Source: Rhizobium sp. 16-449-1b (GTDB taxonomy: Bacteria > Pseudomonadota > Alphaproteobacteria > Rhizobiales > Rhizobiaceae). From it: a stretch of 64,000 bases of DNA. Under the pieces are notes generated by a model. It was not told where the DNA came from. It made no database searches and saw only the letters and a program-made list of their open reading frames with translations. The DNA lies in assembly GCF_017741935.1 (NCBI RefSeq), contig NZ_JAGHMH010000014.1:310001-374000 (forward strand), read 5' to 3'. The position numbers and the translations under genes were made by a program. Shown here piece by piece: positions 8,680 to 17,798 of the stretch; within the stretch, counting starts at the first letter, position 1, and each line of letters begins with the position of its first letter.

Positions 8680-8767
8680 GTGGCGATATTCTCCCTCGGT
8701 GAAAGAATAGTGCCGTAAATCACCGCGTCACTTCAAGTGATCATGCGATATATTATTGCCAAAACGC

Positions 8768-8792
8768 AAAAGGCCGGCACACGGCCGGCCTT
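8768..8792 (-). terminator. Rho-independent terminator of rpmF
   Basis: On the minus strand a GC-rich stem of about 9 bp (8770-8778 with 8784-8792) is followed by a T-rich tract, 33 bases after the rpmF stop. Confidence 0.85.
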
Positions 8793-8825
8793 GCGAATTC
8801 TGCTGAAGCAGAACGCATAATGAAA

Positions 8826-9011
8826 TTATGCGCTTTCCTTCGGCGTCAGAACCTGACGGCCGCGGTACATACCGGTCTTCAGATCGATATGGTGCGGGCG
8901 ACGCAGTTCGCCGGAGTTCTTGTCTTCAACGTAGGTCGGGGCCTTCAGCGCGTCAGCAGAGCGGCGCATACCGCGCTTGGACGGGCTTGTTTTTCTCTTA
9001 GGTACAGCCAT
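8826..9011 (-). CDS. rpmF: 50S ribosomal protein L32
   Basis: Sixty-one residues, [20 protein letters not shown] onward, the characteristic basic N terminus of bacterial L32. It assembles in the large ribosomal subunit near the peptidyl-transferase exit region. The form lacks the zinc-binding Cys found in some phyla, as is usual in alphaproteobacteria. Monocistronic, with its own terminator; upstream lies a gap of about 155 bases that must carry its promoter. Confidence 0.97.
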
Positions 9012-9167
9012 TTTTCTTACTCCACTTCACAGGCGAACACATCCAACGGCCAGACTGGCGGCCGAAACGACATATCGCGATTTCGGAAATTTTGCGCGCT
9101 TATACATGCCTTGGAGGGGCTTGACCAGTCCCCAGCTTTATTTTTTGAGATTCACTTGAATCTCTGT

Positions 9168-9815
9168 TCAGACCTCGTCTTCCTCGACGATCCAGGGCTC
9201 CGCGCGCGCCGCATCCTCCCAGGCCTTCCAGGCCGGAACGGCCTTCATCGCCGCCATATAGCTCAACGTATCGCCCGACGCCACCAGATCGTAGATCTCG
9301 AAGCGATTGACGACAGGCGCGAACATCGCATCGGCACCGGAGAATTCACCAAACAGGAAGGGGCCGCCGGAATGGGCGCGCAGATCCCGCCAGATCGTCT
9401 CGATGCGCGCCACATCGGCCATGACGCCGTCGGCAAGCACGATCCGGCCCTTCGGGCGGCGCATGTTCATCGGACAGGCGTTGCGGAGCGCCTTGAAGCC
9501 AGAAAGCATCTCCATCGACACAGCGCGCGCCACGGCCCGCTTGTCGCGCGCCTTCGGCCACAGGCCGGCTTCGGGAAAAAGCTCGGCGACATATTCTATG
9601 ATGGCAAGCGACTGCCACACGCGGGTCGCGCCATGCTGCAGCACCGGCACCTGACCGGTCGGCGAAAACGCCCGGAAGTGCGGATTGCCCGCCGCGTTGT
9701 CGAAGGGAACCAGAACCTCCTCGAACGGAATGCCGGCAGCCGTCAGCGCGATCCAGGGGCGGAACGACCAGGAGGAATAGTTCTTGTTGCCGATATAGAG
9801 CGTCAGCCGGTCCAA
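9168..9815 (-). CDS. Glutathione S-transferase family protein
   Basis: A 215-residue cytoplasmic GST-like protein. The N-terminal thioredoxin-fold domain has LTLYIGNKNYSSWSFRPW, where a Ser after the first strand could activate glutathione, and the cis-Pro motif GQVPVL; the all-alpha domain follows from about residue 90. I prefer the TTG start at 9815 because AGGGAGAG lies 5 bases upstream, whereas an earlier TTG at 9836 has none. The substrate is unknown; members act in detoxification or as isomerases. Two back-to-back palindromes lie just upstream. Confidence 0.88.
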   Translation of the reverse strand: MDRLTLYIGNKNYSSWSFRPWIALTAAGIPFEEVLVPFDNAAGNPHFRAFSPTGQVPVLQHGATRVWQSLAIIEYVAELFPEAGLWPKARDKRAVARAVSMEMLSGFKALRNACPMNMRRPKGRIVLADGVMADVARIETIWRDLRAHSGGPFLFGEFSGADAMFAPVVNRFEIYDLVASGDTLSYMAAMKAVPAWKAWEDAARAEPWIVEEDEV

Positions 9816-9882
9816 AGATCTCTCCCTTGCAAGCAAGCGCGGCCGAGCCGCACATCATCCTTCATACGTGCCATCACGCATG

Positions 9883-9923
9883 CCAGATGACATCTGGGGT
9901 CACCAGCGACATCTTCTGATGTC
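9883..9923. repeat. Two adjacent palindromes upstream of the GST gene
   Basis: ccagatg/catctgg (9883-9897, 1-base spacer) and gacatc/gatgtc (9908-9923, 4-base spacer) lie between the GST start and the mtgA stop. Neither has a T-run in either direction. They resemble operators more than terminators; no binding protein can be named. Confidence 0.4.
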
Positions 9924-10638
9924 AGTCATAAATGCATCTGATGTATTCGCCGGAATTGCGTGCCCGGCGCTCGATGACGCCCGCCAGACTGCGCAGGCCG
10001 CGGCCCGGCTTGCCGGCGTTGCGGTCGATCGGGTTGGGCAGCGAGACGGCAAGCAGCGCCGCCTGCCGGCTGGTGAGCTTCGACGCCGGCACCTTGAAAT
10101 GATAGCGCGCAGCCGCCTCGATGCCGTAGATGCCCGGCCCCCATTCGGCGATGTTTAGATAAATCTCCATCAGCCGCCGCTTCGACCAGACGAAATCGGC
10201 CGTCACCGCCAGCGGCAATTCCATCGCCTTGCGCACGAAGGAGCGGCTGTTCCACAAGAACAGGTTCTTCGCCGTCTGCATCGGAATGGTGCTGCCGCCG
10301 CGCGTCGCTTCACCGCGCAGCGTGTCGGTGACCAGCATCCGCATCTCGCCCCAGTCGACGCCGCCATGGAAACAGAACTGCCCGTCTTCCGACATCATCA
10401 CCGATTGCACCAGAACCGGCGAGATCTGATCGATCGACACCCATTGCCGGTCGTAGCCGCGCAAGAGCACCAGATCGCGCAGCATCAAGGTCGAGACCGG
10501 ATGGATGAAGGGCAGCACGTAAAGGAAGATCAGCGCATAGGGCAGAACAAGCAGTGCGGCGATCGACAGAACAATACGCATCATAAGCGAACGACCCTTT
10601 AGCCAAACGAGGGCGCGCCGATGGATCGGCATGGCCAT
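9922..10638 (-). CDS. mtgA: Monofunctional biosynthetic peptidoglycan glycosyltransferase
   Basis: A 238-residue single-domain GT51 enzyme that polymerises lipid II into glycan strands at the outer face of the inner membrane. One N-terminal membrane anchor (about residues 17-40) precedes the catalytic domain with the conserved motifs [28 protein letters not shown] and [15 protein letters not shown]. The length matches E. coli MtgA. The frame stays open for almost 1 kb upstream only because it runs antisense to ispA; the start at 10638 (MAMPIHRR) gives the family-typical length. Confidence 0.94.
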   Translation of the reverse strand: MAMPIHRRALVWLKGRSLMMRIVLSIAALLVLPYALIFLYVLPFIHPVSTLMLRDLVLLRGYDRQWVSIDQISPVLVQSVMMSEDGQFCFHGGVDWGEMRMLVTDTLRGEATRGGSTIPMQTAKNLFLWNSRSFVRKAMELPLAVTADFVWSKRRLMEIYLNIAEWGPGIYGIEAAARYHFKVPASKLTSRQAALLAVSLPNPIDRNAGKPGRGLRSLAGVIERRARNSGEYIRCIYD

Positions 10639-10803
10639 GCTGTCGTCTGTCTCCGGCGTGATGTCCAATTCCCCTGACCCAGTCTCGTTCCCCTCTTCTC
10701 CATACCGCCTGCAAACTGGCATTGCCAGACACAAAGGAAATCTTGGTCGCTCTGTCGACAATTCCGTTGCAAGCCCAAGCCCGCCCGTGCCAAACAACGC
10801 CCC

Positions 10804-11715
10804 ATGAACGCGCATCTGAAGACATTCGAAAGCCGGCTCGCAGCCAACGCCCGTGAGATCGAAGGCGTGCTCGACGCGCTGCTCTCGCAGCAGGTCTTGG
10901 ACGACGAGATCGCCCGCCCGGAAAACCTGCGCTCGGCCATGCATTACGCCGTACTGAACGGCGGCAAGCGGCTGCGCCCGTTTCTGGTCGTCGAGACGGC
11001 AACGATGCTTGGCGGCAATCGCGACGCCGCCCTGCGGATCGGCGCCGCACTCGAATGCGTTCACTGTTATTCGCTTGTCCACGACGATCTGCCTGCCATG
11101 GACGACGACGACCTGCGCCGCGGCAAGCCGACGGTGCACATCGCCTATGACGAGGCCACCGCCATTCTCGCCGGCGACAGCCTGCTCACCTACGCCTTCG
11201 ACATCATAGCCTCGACGCCTGACCTCGACGAGACGCGCAAGGTCGCGCTGATCCTGGCGCTGTCGCGGGCCTCCGGGCTCGGCGGCATGGCCGGCGGACA
11301 GGCGCTCGATCTGGCCGCAGAGAAGCAGGCGCCCGACGAACAGGGCATCATCATGCTGCAGGCGATGAAGACGGGCGCGCTCATCCGCTTTGCCTGCGAG
11401 GCGGGCGCAATCGTTGCCGGCAGCCCGGCTGAGGACCACGTGACATTGCGCCAGTTCGGCGAACGGATCGGCCTCGCCTTCCAGCTGGCCGACGACATCC
11501 TCGACCTGACCGCCGATAGCGCCACAATGGGCAAGGCAACGGGCAAGGACGCCGGCCGCGGTAAGGGCACGCTTGTCGGCCTGCACGGCATGGCCTGGGC
11601 CGAGGCGACGCTCTCAGCCCACGTGACCGAAGCCGAAGCGCTGCTGGCCCCCTATGGCGAGCGCGCCACGGTTCTCGTCGAAGCTGCCCGTTTCATCGCC
11701 GAGCGCAAGAGCTGA
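10804..11715 (+). CDS. ispA: Farnesyl diphosphate synthase (polyprenyl synthetase)
   Basis: A 303-residue all-alpha prenyltransferase that condenses IPP with DMAPP and GPP to give farnesyl diphosphate for quinones, undecaprenyl carrier and hopanoids. Both Asp-rich magnesium motifs are present: [14 protein letters not shown] (about residues 94-107) and QLADDILD (about 229-236). GGKRLRP is the IPP-binding segment. The two residues between the Asp pair of the first motif fit the bacterial farnesyl-type enzyme. It is divergent from mtgA and not clustered with dxs or xseB. Confidence 0.93.
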   Translation: MNAHLKTFESRLAANAREIEGVLDALLSQQVLDDEIARPENLRSAMHYAVLNGGKRLRPFLVVETATMLGGNRDAALRIGAALECVHCYSLVHDDLPAMDDDDLRRGKPTVHIAYDEATAILAGDSLLTYAFDIIASTPDLDETRKVALILALSRASGLGGMAGGQALDLAAEKQAPDEQGIIMLQAMKTGALIRFACEAGAIVAGSPAEDHVTLRQFGERIGLAFQLADDILDLTADSATMGKATGKDAGRGKGTLVGLHGMAWAEATLSAHVTEAEALLAPYGERATVLVEAARFIAERKS

Positions 11716-11867
11716 GGCGGACAAGCGTTAGAAATCGCTGAAAAAGCGTCACCGAGACAAGATTCCGGCGCCCGCTCAGGCCCTGCTCTCTTGCCGAGCG
11801 ACACGTGGCGCGCCTAGAACTTGGCGCAAGGCCGCAACGATGCGCGGCCGTTCCCAAGAGAAGCGCC

Positions 11868-12506
11868 ATGCACGAGACCCTGAGCTACCTTCCGCAGATC
11901 CTGCCTGCCTATATCGCCTATATCGTCGCCGTCATCAGCCCCGGCCCAGCCATTATGGCGATCGTCTCGACATCCATGGTGCATGGCCGCAAGGCCGGCA
12001 TGACGATCTCGCTCGGCATCTTCGCCGGCTCCTTCACCTGGGCGTGCGCGGCGGCCCTCGGGCTTGCCACCATCCTCAACACCTATGCGGTGGCGCTCGA
12101 GATCCTGAAGATCTTCGGCGGCCTCTACCTGCTCTACCTCGCCTACAAGGCCTTCAAGGCCGTGCGCGCCAACCCCGATATCCAGCAGGCCACGACGCCG
12201 AAGAACATGTCGACGCGCGCGCTGCTTCTGCGCGGCTACGGCATTCACGTCACCAATCCGAAGGCGATCTTCGCGTGGCTGGCGATCATCGCGCTCGGCA
12301 TGCCGCAGGGCGCGCCGGCATCCGTTGCCGGCCTGATCGTCGGCATCTGCCTGACGACGGGCTTCATCGTCTTCATGGGCTATGCGGTGCTCTTCTCGAC
12401 ACCGCAGGCGCTGAAAATCTATTCAAGCCTGCGCCGCTGGATCGAAGGCGCCATGGCCGCCTTCTACTGCTTCGCAGGGCTGAAGCTTCTCACCAGCCGC
12501 ATCTGA
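11868..12506 (+). CDS. LysE/RhtB-family amino-acid exporter
   Basis: A 212-residue inner-membrane protein with about six hydrophobic segments. SPGPAIMAIVS near residue 22 and the GG-YLLYLAYK region are typical of the LysE/RhtB family, which exports amino acids or homoserine lactone-like compounds. The ATG at 11868 is chosen because the conserved first helix starts right after it; AGAG lies upstream. It is convergent with ispG. The substrate cannot be predicted. Confidence 0.87.
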   Translation: MHETLSYLPQILPAYIAYIVAVISPGPAIMAIVSTSMVHGRKAGMTISLGIFAGSFTWACAAALGLATILNTYAVALEILKIFGGLYLLYLAYKAFKAVRANPDIQQATTPKNMSTRALLLRGYGIHVTNPKAIFAWLAIIALGMPQGAPASVAGLIVGICLTTGFIVFMGYAVLFSTPQALKIYSSLRRWIEGAMAAFYCFAGLKLLTSRI

Positions 12507-12534
12507 TTTTGGGTAAGGAAAGCGACGGCGCGGA

Positions 12535-13788
12535 TTACTCCGCCGCCGTCCTGTTCTGGCCGAAACGCTTTTCGATGTAATCGGCGACCAGCGCCTCGAA
12601 ATCCGACGCGATATTGGGGCCGCGCAGCGTCATCGCCTTCTGCCCGTCGATATAGACGGGCGCCGACGGGCTCTCACCCGTTCCCGGCAGCGAAATGCCG
12701 ATATCGGCATGCTTGCTCTCACCCGGGCCATTGACGATGCAGCCCATGACCGCGACGTTGAGCGCCTCGACACCCGGATACTTGTCGCGCCACACCGGCA
12801 TGTTCTTGCGCAGGTCGTTCTGAATGTTCTGCGCCAGCTCCTGGAAGACCGTCGACGTCGTACGGCCGCAGCCGGGACAAGCGGCGACAACAGGAATGAA
12901 CTGGCGGAAGCCCATGACTTGCAGGATTTCCTGTGCCACCTGCACTTCGCGTGTGCGGTCGCCATTCGGCTCCGGCGTCAGCGATACGCGGATCGTGTCG
13001 CCGATCCCGTGCTGCAGCACAAAGCCCATGGCAGCCGACGAAGCGACGATGCCCTTGGTGCCCATGCCGGCTTCGGTGAGGCCGAGATGCAGCGCATGGT
13101 CGGAACGTTCAGACAGCATGGAATAGACGGCGATCAGGTCCTGCACCTGGCTGACCTTGGCCGACAGAATGATACGGTTGCGCGGCAGGCCGATTTCTTC
13201 GGCAAGATTGGCCGAGATCAGCGCCGACTGCACGATCGCCTCGCGGGTGACCTGACGGGCCGAGAGCGGCGAACCGGCCGCCGAGTTCTGGTCCATCAGC
13301 GCGGTCAGCAGCTCCTGGTCAAGCGATCCCCAGTTGACGCCGATACGCACGGGCTTGTCGTAGCGGATCGCCATCTCGATGATGTCGCCGAACTGCTTGT
13401 CCTTCTTGTCCTTGAAGCCGACATTCCCGGGATTGATCCGGTACTTCGCCAGCGCCTCGGCGCAATCGGGATGATCAGCAAGCAGCTTGTGGCCGATATA
13501 ATGGAAGTCGCCGACCAGCGGCACGTCCATGCCGAGGCGCAGCAGCCGGTCGCGGATGCGCGGCACGGCGGCGGCACTCTCATCGCGATCGACAGTGATG
13601 CGGACGAGTTCGGAGCCGGCCTTGTAGAGCGCGGCCACCTGGGCGACGGTCGCGTCGATATCGGCCGTATCCGTATTTGTCATCGACTGGACGACGACGG
13701 GCGCGCCGCCTCCGACGATGACGCCGCCGACATCGACGGCAACGGATGCGCGGCGCGGTTTCGGATCAAAATCCGTAGCTGAAGACAT
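12535..13788 (-). CDS. ispG: 4-hydroxy-3-methylbut-2-enyl-diphosphate synthase (IspG/GcpE)
   Basis: A 417-residue iron-sulfur enzyme of the MEP isoprenoid pathway that reductively opens MEcPP to HMBPP. An N-terminal TIM-barrel domain is followed by the [4Fe-4S] domain with Cys in CPGCGRTTS and in [10 protein letters not shown]. The start at 13788 ([13 protein letters not shown]) gives the length usual in rhizobia; the upstream ribosome site is weak. With ispA 2 kb away, it is the second isoprenoid gene in the window, though the two are not in one operon. Confidence 0.95.
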   Translation of the reverse strand: MSSATDFDPKPRRASVAVDVGGVIVGGGAPVVVQSMTNTDTADIDATVAQVAALYKAGSELVRITVDRDESAAAVPRIRDRLLRLGMDVPLVGDFHYIGHKLLADHPDCAEALAKYRINPGNVGFKDKKDKQFGDIIEMAIRYDKPVRIGVNWGSLDQELLTALMDQNSAAGSPLSARQVTREAIVQSALISANLAEEIGLPRNRIILSAKVSQVQDLIAVYSMLSERSDHALHLGLTEAGMGTKGIVASSAAMGFVLQHGIGDTIRVSLTPEPNGDRTREVQVAQEILQVMGFRQFIPVVAACPGCGRTTSTVFQELAQNIQNDLRKNMPVWRDKYPGVEALNVAVMGCIVNGPGESKHADIGISLPGTGESPSAPVYIDGQKAMTLRGPNIASDFEALVADYIEKRFGQNRTAAE

Positions 13789-13885
13789 GGATAGAGCTCT
13801 TGAACCCTTAAATTTCGTGCCTTTCAGGTGGATCATGACCGCCCGCTTGTCAACCCGCGGCATCCATCACTTTGTTTGACGTCTC

Positions 13886-15079
13886 TTAGTGACCGCCACC
13901 GGAGATACCGTCCGCGTAGCGCGCCAGACTGGAAAGCGCCAGCACGACAAGGAGCAGCACCGGCAGCGCCATGAACACCACGGAGAAGCCGACATGCTCC
14001 GCCACGAAGCCGATCGCCGACGGAGCCACCAGCATGCCGGAATAGCCCATGGTGGTAACGACCGAGATGCCGATGCCCGCCTTCAGATGCGGAATGTTGC
14101 CCGCTGCCGAGAAAGCGATCGGCACCATGTTGGAGATGCCGATACCGCAGAAGGCAAAGCCGAGAATGGCGATCTCCGCATTCGGCGCGAAACCTGCGAG
14201 AAGCATGCCCGCGATCGCGAACAGGGTGCAGATCCTGAGCGTCATGACGCCACCCAGGCGATCACGAACGAGGTCGCCGGCAAACCGCATCGCCGCCATC
14301 GTCAGCGAGAAGGCCGCGAAGCCGAAGCCCGAGAGCGCAACCGAAGCACCGAGTTCCTCGCGCAAATAGAGCGCGCCCCAATCGAGAACCGCACCTTCAG
14401 GCATCATCGAAAACAGCGCGACGAGACCGAGCAGCCAGGGCAGCGGAACCATAGGCAGCCGCGTCTTCTCTTTCTTCGTGTCGGGATGCGGCTGGTCGGC
14501 AAGGATCATGTTCCAGGCAATGGCAAGCGTGATGGTGGCAAGAGCCGTGGCAACAACGGCATGTGCGAAAACGCCGAAATGCGCGATCAGAAGCCCACCC
14601 AGGCCGGCGCCGATCAGGCCACCCAGGCTCCAGAAGGCATGGCAGGACGACATGATCGCCCGCCGCATCGATTGCTCGACGGCAACCGCATTGGCGTTCA
14701 TGGCAACGTCCATGGCCCCCATGAAACCGCCGAACAGGAAGATCGCGATTGCCGCCGTCACGATATTGGGCGCCAGCGTCAGCGCCAGCAGCCCGGGCAG
14801 CAGGCAGACAGCCATGGCGAGCGACACGACCCGCGATCCATGCCGCGCGATCTGCGCGCCGGCGATCGGCATCAGCGTCAGCGAGCCGATCCCGAGCACC
14901 AGGATCATCAGCCCGAGGTGGAACTTGCTGAGCTCAAGCCGCTCGGCGAATTCCGGGATCTTCGGCGCCCAGGAACCGACGGTGAAGCCGTTGATCAGAA
15001 ACAGCAGCGACACCGCCGTCCTGTTCTTGGTGACGTAGCCGCTTCTGACCGGAAGCGCTGTGTTGACGTGATTATCCAT
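13886..15079 (-). CDS. MFS transporter (YbjJ-like)
   Basis: A 397-residue, 12-helix major facilitator. The first helix contains LLFLINGFTVGSWAPKIPEF, a pattern of the YbjJ/SmoK-like group, and the A-motif region is altered. GGGAAGAG lies 5 bases before the ATG at 15079. It is 60 bases downstream of the DeoR regulator on the same strand, so the pair is likely an operon in which DeoR controls the transporter and senses a related sugar or polyol phosphate. The substrate is not evident. Confidence 0.87.
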   Translation of the reverse strand: MDNHVNTALPVRSGYVTKNRTAVSLLFLINGFTVGSWAPKIPEFAERLELSKFHLGLMILVLGIGSLTLMPIAGAQIARHGSRVVSLAMAVCLLPGLLALTLAPNIVTAAIAIFLFGGFMGAMDVAMNANAVAVEQSMRRAIMSSCHAFWSLGGLIGAGLGGLLIAHFGVFAHAVVATALATITLAIAWNMILADQPHPDTKKEKTRLPMVPLPWLLGLVALFSMMPEGAVLDWGALYLREELGASVALSGFGFAAFSLTMAAMRFAGDLVRDRLGGVMTLRICTLFAIAGMLLAGFAPNAEIAILGFAFCGIGISNMVPIAFSAAGNIPHLKAGIGISVVTTMGYSGMLVAPSAIGFVAEHVGFSVVFMALPVLLLVVLALSSLARYADGISGGGH

Positions 15080-15139
15080 GTCTCTTCCCATTATGCACTG
15101 GCGCCGGCACTCCTCGTCCGGCGCATCATTGAACGTTAT

Positions 15140-15922
15140 CTATTCGGTTTCGCCGGCAACCAGCGTCTTGCATCCGAGATCGCGGTAGCGCGCCAGCATC
15201 TGAGGATCGGCGTCGCGTTCGACCACGAGGCAGCCGCAATCGGCGGCCGAGAGCACACCATGTGGCGCGGCCGTGCCGAACTTGTCGGAGGTGACGGCGA
15301 CGAGCACCTGTCGGCTCTTGGTCGCGACGAAGCGCTTGAACTCCGCATCTTCGAAACCGAAGACGGTGACGCCGGCCGCGATATCAACGCCGCAGGCGCC
15401 GAGAATGCAGAGATCCGGCGACAGCGGCTCCATGTCGCGCATCGCCTTCGCCCCCAGCGCGCCGCCCACCTGCCGATCGATCAATCCGCCGATCAGGATG
15501 ACATTGACGAGCGGCTTGTCGATCAGCGCCGCGGCAATCGACGGCGCGTTGGTTACCGCCGTCAGCGGCAAATCCATCGGCAATGCCATGGCGATCGCCA
15601 GGTTCGTGCTGCCAGCATCGAAGAAGACGGTTATATCGGCCGCGATCTGCGAAACAGCAGCCGCTGCCAGCGCCTGCTTGCGGTCGCGCGCGATGCCGGC
15701 GCGGTGATTGAGGCTGCCGCCGGCAGGAGAAACCGGCAACGCGCCGCCATAGACCCGCTCGCAGAGCCCTGCCGCCGCCATCTCGCGCAAATCTCGGCGC
15801 ACCGTATCCTCGGAGACGCCGAATTCCGCCGCGAGCTCGGCGGCCAGCACGCGCCCATGCGTCTGCAGCTTGCGCGAAATGACGCTCTTGCGCTCCTGCA
15901 GCAGAAGTTCGTTCGTGTTCAT
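15140..15922 (-). CDS. DeoR-family transcriptional regulator
   Basis: A 260-residue regulator with an N-terminal winged helix (about residues 8-62; VLAAELAAEFGVSEDTVRRD is the recognition region) and a C-terminal DeoR sensor domain of the sugar-isomerase fold (about 75-240; FFDAGSTN and DKFGTAAP are typical loops). Such proteins usually repress catabolic genes and respond to sugar phosphates. It is first in a probable operon with the MFS transporter and divergent from the ABC amino-acid transporter across about 240 AT-rich bases. Confidence 0.9.
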   Translation of the reverse strand: MNTNELLLQERKSVISRKLQTHGRVLAAELAAEFGVSEDTVRRDLREMAAAGLCERVYGGALPVSPAGGSLNHRAGIARDRKQALAAAAVSQIAADITVFFDAGSTNLAIAMALPMDLPLTAVTNAPSIAAALIDKPLVNVILIGGLIDRQVGGALGAKAMRDMEPLSPDLCILGACGVDIAAGVTVFGFEDAEFKRFVATKSRQVLVAVTSDKFGTAAPHGVLSAADCGCLVVERDADPQMLARYRDLGCKTLVAGETE

Positions 15923-16162
15923 GCCGGATTTAGCCTGAAAAATCTCAAATCGATTGAATCATGCATAAACCGATACAAACGTGCAAACAAGCAGCAACTG
16001 ATAAATCGTCGCTTCACATTGTGAAACACTGAACACCAAAACCGTGATAAATGAGAAAAATATTCGCAGTTGCCGATTTTCTTTGCAGTTTTTAACGCAT
16101 CGCGGCGTCGGCTTTTCTGCGATTTTCCAGCCATCGAACACACTGGTGAATTGGACAGACAC
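15923..16162. other. AT-rich divergent promoter region
   Basis: This gap separates the DeoR gene from the ABC substrate-binding gene and is markedly richer in A and T than its surroundings. It must hold both promoters. I can pick no convincing -35/-10 pair or operator. Confidence 0.5.
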
Positions 16163-16936
16163 ATGAACCTCCTGAAGACCCTCGCCACCGCAGCCCTGAT
16201 CCAGGCCGCCGCCCTGATGCCGGCACTGGCCGGCGAAAACCTCGCCACCATCAAGCAGGCGGGCGTGCTGAAGATCGGCACCGAAGGCACCTACGCCCCG
16301 TTCACCTTCCATGATGCCAGCGGCAAGCTGGTTGGCTTCGACGTCGAGATCGGCGAAGCGGTCGCCGCCAAGCTCGGCGTCAAGGCCGAGTTCGTCGAAG
16401 GCAAGTGGGACGGCCTGATCGCCGGCATCGACGCCAAGCGCTACGACACCGTCATCAACCAGGTCGGCATCACCGATGCGCGCAAGCAGAAGTATGACTT
16501 CTCCGAGCCCTACATTGCCTCCAAGGCCGTGCTCATCGTTCGCGACGGCGACGACAGCATCAAGACCTTCGCCGATCTTAAGGGCAAGAAGTCGGCCCAG
16601 TCGCTGACCAGTAACTTCGGCAAGCTCGCCGAACAGTCCGGCGCCGAGCTCGTCGGCACCGATGGCTTCGACCAGTCGATCCAGCTGGTTCTGACCAAGC
16701 GCGCCGACGCCACCATCAACGACAGCCTTTCCTTCCTCGACTTCAAGAAGCACAAGCCCGACGCCCCGGTAAAGATCGCCGCGCAGGAAGAAAATGCCGA
16801 CCACTCCGGCATCATCATCCGCAAGGGTGAACCGGAACTGCTTGAGGCCATCAACAAGGCGCTCGTCGATATCAAGGCCGACGGCACCTACAAGACGATC
16901 TCCGACAAGTATTTCGGCCAGGACGTCTCGAAGTAA
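16163..16936 (+). CDS. Polar amino-acid ABC transporter, periplasmic binding protein
   Basis: A 257-residue family-3 solute-binding protein. The N-terminal signal peptide is about 23 residues (MNLLKTLATAALIQA through MPALAG). GVLKIGTEGTYAPFTFHD is the classical first strand, followed by LVGFDVEIGEAVAAKLGV. It resembles cystine/polar amino-acid binders (TcyJ/FliY type), but the ligand is uncertain. The permease and ATPase follow after a 181-base gap with a terminator-like hairpin, an arrangement that lets the binding protein be made in excess. Confidence 0.9.
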   Translation: MNLLKTLATAALIQAAALMPALAGENLATIKQAGVLKIGTEGTYAPFTFHDASGKLVGFDVEIGEAVAAKLGVKAEFVEGKWDGLIAGIDAKRYDTVINQVGITDARKQKYDFSEPYIASKAVLIVRDGDDSIKTFADLKGKKSAQSLTSNFGKLAEQSGAELVGTDGFDQSIQLVLTKRADATINDSLSFLDFKKHKPDAPVKIAAQEENADHSGIIIRKGEPELLEAINKALVDIKADGTYKTISDKYFGQDVSK

Positions 16937-16956
16937 GTCTGAGCCACAGCGCAGAT

Positions 16957-16995
16957 CTCCTCCCAACCCCTCCCCGCAAGGCGGAGGGGCTTTTT
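16957..16995 (+). terminator. Hairpin with T-run after the binding-protein gene (repeat copy 1)
   Basis: The stem cccctcc/ggagggg (16967-16973 with 16983-16989) is followed by five T residues. It probably attenuates rather than ends transcription, since permease and ATPase genes follow. The segment is also copy 1 of a short palindromic repeat found inverted at 17041-17080. Confidence 0.7.
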
Positions 16996-17040
16996 ATTGG
17001 CCGCTTTCCGACTAACTTTGCACGCACGGTGCCGCCTCTT

Positions 17041-17080
17041 AGCCCCTCCCCCTTGTGGGAAGGGGTTGGGGAGGGGTATT
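17041..17080 (-). repeat. Inverted copy 2 of the GC-rich palindromic repeat
   Basis: Read on the minus strand, this segment matches 16957-16995 over most of its length: cccctcccc, then aacccc, then a hairpin closed by gaggggct. The two copies face each other inside one intergenic gap. Similar short palindromes are dispersed in rhizobial genomes (family knowledge); copy number here is unknown. Confidence 0.6.
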
Positions 17081-17117
17081 CCACGTCGAACCGATAACCC
17101 CGCGAAAGGGAACGCCC

Positions 17118-17798
17118 GTGCCGCACTGGCTTCAATTGATGGCGGATTCGCTCGTGCCCCTGTTGTGGGCCGGGCTGGTCTTCACCATTCCGCTGACATT
17201 GCTGTCCTTCACCTTCGGGCTCGTGCTCGGCTTGGTCACCGCCATCGCCCGGCTCTTCGGCGCGGCGCCCTTCGTGGCGATCGCCCGCTTCTACGTCTGG
17301 GTGATCCGCGGCACGCCGCTTCTGGTGCAGCTCTTCGTCATCTTTTACGGCCTGCCCAGCATCGGCATCCTGCTCGACGCCTTCCCGGCTGCCCTGATCG
17401 GCTTCACGCTCAACATCGGCGCCTACAGCTCCGAGATCATCCGCGCCGTCATCTCCTCCGTGCCCAAGGGCCAGTGGGAGGCCGCCTATTCGATCGGCAT
17501 GAGCTGGCGCCAGGCGATGAGCCGCACCATCCTGCCGCAGGCCGGCCGCGTTGCCGTTCCGCCGCTGTCGAACACCTTCATCTCGCTGGTCAAGGATACG
17601 TCGCTCGCCGCCGCCATCACCGTGCCGGAACTCTTCCAGGCCGCCCAGCGCATCGTCGCCACCACCTATGAGCCGCTGATCCTCTATATCGAGGCGGCCC
17701 TCATCTATCTCGCCCTGAGCTCGGTTCTTTCCGCCCTGCAGGTCAGGCTGGAACGCCGCTTCGCCCGCTATGGCGGCATGCTGGAGGCAAACGCATGA
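17118..17798 (+). CDS. Polar amino-acid ABC transporter permease
   Basis: A 226-residue HisM/YecS-type permease with about five membrane helices and the EAA loop near SVPKGQWEAAYSIGMSW, which docks the ATPase. YVWVIRGTPLLVQLF is the family signature. A GTG at 17118 with GAAAGGG about 7 bases upstream is the likely start; no ATG lies at the domain boundary. The last codons overlap the ATPase start by ATGA. Confidence 0.91.
   Translation: MPHWLQLMADSLVPLLWAGLVFTIPLTLLSFTFGLVLGLVTAIARLFGAAPFVAIARFYVWVIRGTPLLVQLFVIFYGLPSIGILLDAFPAALIGFTLNIGAYSSEIIRAVISSVPKGQWEAAYSIGMSWRQAMSRTILPQAGRVAVPPLSNTFISLVKDTSLAAAITVPELFQAAQRIVATTYEPLILYIEAALIYLALSSVLSALQVRLERRFARYGGMLEANA

Noticed and set aside
9146..9165. 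gagattca/tgaatctc inverted repeat near the GST stop
   Set aside because: The loop is only two bases, and in neither direction is the hairpin followed by a T-run that would make a terminator for a nearby gene.
10639..11586. N-terminal extension of the mtgA frame by more than 300 codons
   Set aside because: It runs antisense to ispA and carries no GT51 sequence. MtgA has its normal length from 10638.
13889..16024. 711-codon plus-strand frame opposite the MFS and DeoR genes
   Set aside because: Arg/His/Asp/Gln-rich shadow translation. The minus strand holds two clear protein families.
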